16,293 nt of DNA from Caryophanales bacterium UBA4856 (GTDB taxonomy: Bacteria; Bacillota_I; Bacilli_A; RFN20; CAG-288), in NCBI GenBank assembly GCA_002399765.1, contig DHEG01000003.1:58399-74691 (forward strand). Direction: 5' to 3'. Positions within the stretch are counted from its first letter, which is position 1. Every line of letters starts with the position of its first letter. The notes below the pieces were generated by a model. The model was not told the origin of the DNA and ran no database searches. It worked only from the letters and a program-made list of their open reading frames with translations. Shown here piece by piece: positions 13,906-16,293 of the stretch. A program made the translations under genes and the position numbers.

Positions 13906-13919
13906 ATGAAACGATAGGT
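13906..13919 (+). repeat. second copy of the 14-base direct repeat
   Basis: Exact second copy of ATGAAACGATAGGT, followed by ATTT (the first copy has GTTT), so the match is 17 of 18 over the longer motif. It lies directly after an inverted repeat and just upstream of the TATAAT at 13935, a place where an activator or repressor of the DUF2188 gene might bind. Confidence 0.7.
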
Positions 13920-13934
13920 ATTTTGCATATTTTT

Positions 13935-13965
13935 TATAATAGTTTTTGTCATTGGATTGTATACT
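13935..13965 (+). promoter_or_regulatory. candidate -10 elements of the DUF2188 gene
   Basis: A perfect TATAAT (13935-13940) and a second box TATACT (13960-13965) lie 65 and 40 bases before the ATG. Neither has a good -35 at 16-18 bases; the 14-base repeat occupies the -35 position of the first, which would suit an activator-dependent promoter or an alternative sigma factor. Which box is used cannot be decided from sequence. Confidence 0.4.
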
Positions 13966-14005
13966 TAAAAGTGAATTTGACGTAAAGGAAGGAAGGATCG
14001 GAAAT

Positions 14006-14254
14006 ATGGCAGACAGTGAAAACGCAAAAGAAGCCCCAAAGAGCGACGAGAAGAGGACCTACCACGTAACCAAGAACGCGGAGACCGGGAGATGGCAAGT
14101 GTTTCTGGAGAATGGAACCAGGGCCATATTTACGTTCGCGACGCAGAAGGAAGCGATAGCCAAAGCCAAGGAATTGTCCAAGAAGAATGACCGGAGCTTC
14201 GTGATCCACAAGACCAACGGTGCCATCCGCAAGAAGGATTACTCCAAGAAGTAA
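14006..14254 (+). CDS. DUF2188 domain protein
   Basis: A small, highly charged 82-residue cytoplasmic protein. After a polar lead (MADSENAKEAPKSDEKR) it shows the DUF2188 pattern: TYHVTKNAETGRWQVFLENG, then FATQKEAIAKAKELSKKN and a terminal FVIHKTNGAIRKKDYSKK (family form yHV...W.V...a...f.TkaEAi..A.......vVH..dG.Ir). The biochemical function of this family is unknown. The ATG at 14006 is chosen because GGAAGGAAGG precedes it and the domain starts right after; the frame upstream to 13946 crosses the candidate promoter. It is divergent from asp23, a position held by rpmB in Bacillus, and is a single-gene unit with a strong terminator. Confidence 0.82.
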   Translation: MADSENAKEAPKSDEKRTYHVTKNAETGRWQVFLENGTRAIFTFATQKEAIAKAKELSKKNDRSFVIHKTNGAIRKKDYSKK

Positions 14255-14275
14255 AACCATCTCCTTCCCGTTTTG

Positions 14276-14310
14276 AGGCCTCGCATTGGGAATGCGAAGC
14301 CTTTTTCTTT
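14276..14310 (+). terminator. intrinsic terminator after the DUF2188 gene
   Basis: AGGCCTCGCATT (14276-14287) pairs with AATGCGAAGCCT (14291-14302) with a single C/A mismatch and a GGG loop, followed by TTTTTCTTT. It starts 21 bases after the stop codon. Confidence 0.88.
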
Positions 14311-14315
14311 ACAAT
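14286..14315 (+). promoter_or_regulatory. weak candidate promoter of the aldo/keto reductase gene
   Basis: TTGGGA (14286-14291), an 18-base spacer and TACAAT (14310-14315, 5/6 match) lie just upstream of the reductase ribosome site. The -35 box falls in the loop of the preceding terminator. There is little other room for a promoter, but the -35 is only a 4/6 match. Confidence 0.33.
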
Positions 14316-14338
14316 GAATCCGGAAGGGAAGGAAGAAC

Positions 14339-15166
14339 ATGAACACAATCCCAAACGTGAAGCTGAATTCCGGCTATGAGATGCCAATGGTTGGCCTTGG
14401 AGTCTATAAGGCTTCGCCGTCAGAGACAGTGCAGGCGGTGGAATGGGCCTTGAAGGGTGGCTACCGTCATATCGATACAGCTTCCTTGTACAAGAACGAG
14501 AAGGAGGTCGGAGAGGCGATTAAGGATTCGGGATTGGCTAGAGCCGAGATCTTCGTTACCACCAAGATCTGGAATGATGACATAGTTTCCGAAAGGTCAG
14601 TCGAAGCCTTAAAGGAAAGCCTATACAGGCTAGGCATGGACTATGTGGATCTTCTCTTGATCCATTGGCCGGTCAAGGGATGGCAAAAGGCTTACGTCGA
14701 CCTGGCCGAATGCGTGGACAAGGGCCTCATAAGAAGCCTGGGCGTATCCAATTTCAAGACGCATCACCTCGAAGCCATAAAGGGCATCTCCAAGCTGGTG
14801 CCCGCCATCGACCAAGTGGAAACCCATGTCTATTTCCAGGAGAGGCGCATCCTCGAATACTGCAAGTCCAATGGCATAACCATGGAAGCCTGGCGACCCC
14901 TTGGCGGAGCGGGATCAAGGGAATTGGTTGATCCAACCCTGGTTGCGATCGCCAAGGCCCACACCGTCTCCCCCGCCCAAGTGGCCCTGAAGTGGAACGT
15001 CCAGCGCGGCGTCATAGTGATACCAAAGTCAGTCCATCAGGATCGAATCAAGAGCAACATCGATTTGTTCTCCTTCGATCTTTCCGGCGAGGAGATGGAG
15101 GCCATATCCAGCCTAGACAGAAAAGACGGTCGCGAAGGGCGCGATCCAGACGAATATGGCCAATGA
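14339..15166 (+). CDS. aldo/keto reductase (2,5-diketogluconate reductase / glyoxal reductase type)
   Basis: An NADPH-dependent oxidoreductase of the aldo/keto reductase superfamily that reduces aldehydes or ketones; closest in type to bacterial AKR5 enzymes such as 2,5-diketo-D-gluconate reductase and YvgN methylglyoxal reductase. The 275 residues form a standard (beta/alpha)8 barrel. The catalytic tetrad is visible: D46 in HIDTA, Y51 in SLYKNE, K76 in VTTKIW and H109 in LIHWP. Cofactor-binding IPKSVHQDRIKSN is at the end of the barrel, and the C-terminal EEMEAISSLDRK tail fits. The usual A(Y/W)SPLG motif reads AWRPLG here. A strong AAGGGAAGGAAG site precedes the ATG. The true substrate cannot be told from sequence. 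Confidence 0.92.
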   Translation: MNTIPNVKLNSGYEMPMVGLGVYKASPSETVQAVEWALKGGYRHIDTASLYKNEKEVGEAIKDSGLARAEIFVTTKIWNDDIVSERSVEALKESLYRLGMDYVDLLLIHWPVKGWQKAYVDLAECVDKGLIRSLGVSNFKTHHLEAIKGISKLVPAIDQVETHVYFQERRILEYCKSNGITMEAWRPLGGAGSRELVDPTLVAIAKAHTVSPAQVALKWNVQRGVIVIPKSVHQDRIKSNIDLFSFDLSGEEMEAISSLDRKDGREGRDPDEYGQ

Positions 15167-15199
15167 AAAAACAGCCACTTCGATAGTGGCTGTTTTTTT
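15166..15199. terminator. bidirectional terminator between convergent genes
   Basis: CAGCCACT (15172-15179) / AGTGGCTG (15185-15192) with a 5-base loop is flanked by six A on the left and seven T on the right, so it ends in a T-run on both strands. It starts at the last base of the reductase stop codon and lies 15 bases beyond the stop of the leftward gene. Confidence 0.92.
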
Positions 15200-15213
15200 G
15201 TTTGAGGTGCAGT

Positions 15214-16293
15214 CTACTTTATGTCTTCGATTCCAGCGGCCAGCTCCTTAAGGGAATAGGAGGAATACTCGCTGTACTTGGCGTGGCTGCCCAAAAGGTT
15301 GTCCTCGATACCATTCAACTCGGAGACCTGGGAGGTTATGGTTGTTTCCAAACTCGCTAGGTCGTCGGAAGAAGCAGCATCCAAGATGGCCTGTTTGTCT
15401 TTCGCAAGATAGGTTTGGGTCTGCGCTGCCAAGATGGCTTCGATGGCGGAAGTAGCATCGGCGGAGGCATTGATCTCTGCCTTGCCGACCGCTAAGGCAG
15501 CAGCCACGGAAACGCCTTCGACAGTGGTCACCGAAGCCATGTCGTCACTCAGGGCCTTAAGATCGTCGTAGGCGCTGTCGGACGTGACGTTGGCGGCGAT
15601 GTAATCGCCCAGGGCCTTGGCTCCAGCAGTCGGATTGGTAACGGACAGGGAATCCCACTGGGCGGAGTAGGAGGCCAGGCTGTCGCCTTCGGCATAGGAG
15701 GCATAGTCGGTAGTCGTTGACTGAGTGGTGGAAAGTGCGTTGACCATGGCGTCTATATCTTCTTTGGTGGCACCGGAAGCGGAGGCGGTTTCTATCAAGG
15801 CCGCATTGGCATCGTTGGTCGTCTTCAAGGCCGCAGTCTGGTCAGTCAAGAAGGAGGTGAGGGAGGCCAGGGCATTGGCCCCGCCCTGTTCGGTCACCCC
15901 TTCGTTGAAATCGGCAAACTTCACCACATCCCCAAAGACATCTTCGACGTTATCGGCGGTTATCGCGCTGCCCTTGTCCTCAAAGGTGCTTTCGACCTTC
16001 CCAGCCGCCTCCAGGCCTTGGTTATAAAGCTTATGGAAGGCATCACCGTAGGTCTCATCGGTCGCCGAGGCGGAGAAGTAATCGCCAAGCTCGAACTTCA
16101 CCGCATCCGATAGTCCGGCATATTCGGTGGCCAAATCGTCCAAGGTCTTCTTGAAGTCGGAAGTTATCGAGATGTTCTCGGTGTATACGGAAGTATCGGA
16201 GGAGAAGAAAGCGGTAGGGACATACTTGCCGGCCTTGGCAAAGAACGCCGTGAACCCATCGTTGGTTTCCTTGAAGGCGGTGTATTTGGAACT
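15214..16293 (-). CDS. large Ser/Ala/Thr/Asp-rich, probably secreted or surface protein, N terminus beyond window edge
   Basis: The frame is open from the right edge to the TAA/TAG at 15214, giving 359 visible residues of C-terminal sequence. An in-frame TTG at 16143 is not a likely start, because similar protein sequence (SSKYTAFKETNDGFTAFF, YVPTAFFSSDTSVYTENI) continues upstream to the edge. The visible part has no cysteine, a single tryptophan, and very high Ala, Ser, Thr and Asp, with predicted helices separated by short polar linkers and no membrane span, sorting signal or repeat unit that I can define. Low-Cys, acidic and Ser/Thr-rich composition suggests an exported protein, perhaps a lipoprotein or substrate-binding-like protein. 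I do not recognise a family. It ends at a bidirectional terminator shared with the reductase gene. Confidence 0.75.
   Translation of the reverse strand, partial: SSKYTAFKETNDGFTAFFAKAGKYVPTAFFSSDTSVYTENISITSDFKKTLDDLATEYAGLSDAVKFELGDYFSASATDETYGDAFHKLYNQGLEAAGKVESTFEDKGSAITADNVEDVFGDVVKFADFNEGVTEQGGANALASLTSFLTDQTAALKTTNDANAALIETASASGATKEDIDAMVNALSTTQSTTTDYASYAEGDSLASYSAQWDSLSVTNPTAGAKALGDYIAANVTSDSAYDDLKALSDDMASVTTVEGVSVAAALAVGKAEINASADATSAIEAILAAQTQTYLAKDKQAILDAASSDDLASLETTITSQVSELNGIEDNLLGSHAKYSEYSSYSLKELAAGIEDIK

Noticed and set aside
1..16293. CRISPR arrays, tRNA or rRNA genes, insertion sequences, phage genes, riboswitches or T-box leaders
   Set aside because: No spaced identical repeats, cloverleaf-like sequences, transposase motifs or T-box GGTGG-type core were seen in the intergenic regions.

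Overview
The window looks like chromosomal core sequence from a low-branching Bacillota or Mycoplasmatota-related bacterium (inference). The gene set and order (asp23/yloU, fakA/yloV, recG, plsX, rnc, ftsY, ylxM, ffh, rpsP, khpA, rimM, trmD) is the block familiar from Bacillus-type genomes. TGA is used only as a stop (rimM, khpA, ffh, ylxM, rnc, plsX, fakA, the PIN gene and the aldo/keto reductase all end in TGA) and tryptophan is TGG, so this is genetic code 11 and not the Mycoplasma code. G+C is around or slightly above 50% by eye, with frequent AGG, ATA and TTG codons. No rRNA, tRNA, CRISPR, insertion sequence or phage gene was recognised.

Layout. Bases 1-1118 (minus) hold a KdgT-type sugar-acid permease cut by the left edge. 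Bases 1119-1712 are mostly non-coding, with a probable decayed lipoprotein fragment and a strong promoter for the plus-strand operon rpsP-khpA-rimM-trmD (1713-3587). That operon meets, with a 3-base gap, the minus-strand operon plsX-rnc-ftsY-ylxM-ffh (8042-3591), whose genes overlap or nearly touch. A divergent NUDIX ADP-ribose pyrophosphatase gene (8167-8712) sits between plsX and recG (10735-8723, minus). Upstream of recG come a PIN-domain gene with its own promoter and terminator, then fakA and asp23 (minus). A 370-base AT-rich divergent intergenic region with direct and inverted repeats separates asp23 from a DUF2188 gene and an aldo/keto reductase gene (plus). The last gene, cut by the right edge, encodes a Ser/Ala/Thr/Asp-rich, apparently extracellular protein.

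How the genes work together. Ffh, FtsY and YlxM form the signal-recognition-particle targeting pathway. RpsP, KhpA, RimM, TrmD and Rnc serve ribosome and tRNA maturation. PlsX and FakA both produce acyl-phosphate for phospholipid synthesis, from acyl-ACP and from free fatty acid respectively. RecG repairs stalled forks. Compared with the Bacillus arrangement, the rpsP operon is inverted to face ffh, and rplS, smc, fapR, fabD, fabG and acpP are missing from their usual places.

Nothing here is clearly a new defence or mobile system. The observations most worth following are the duplicated hairpin-plus-14-mer element upstream of the DUF2188 gene, terminators buried in the coding regions of convergent neighbours, the independently transcribed PIN-domain gene, and a RecG with many altered helicase signature residues.
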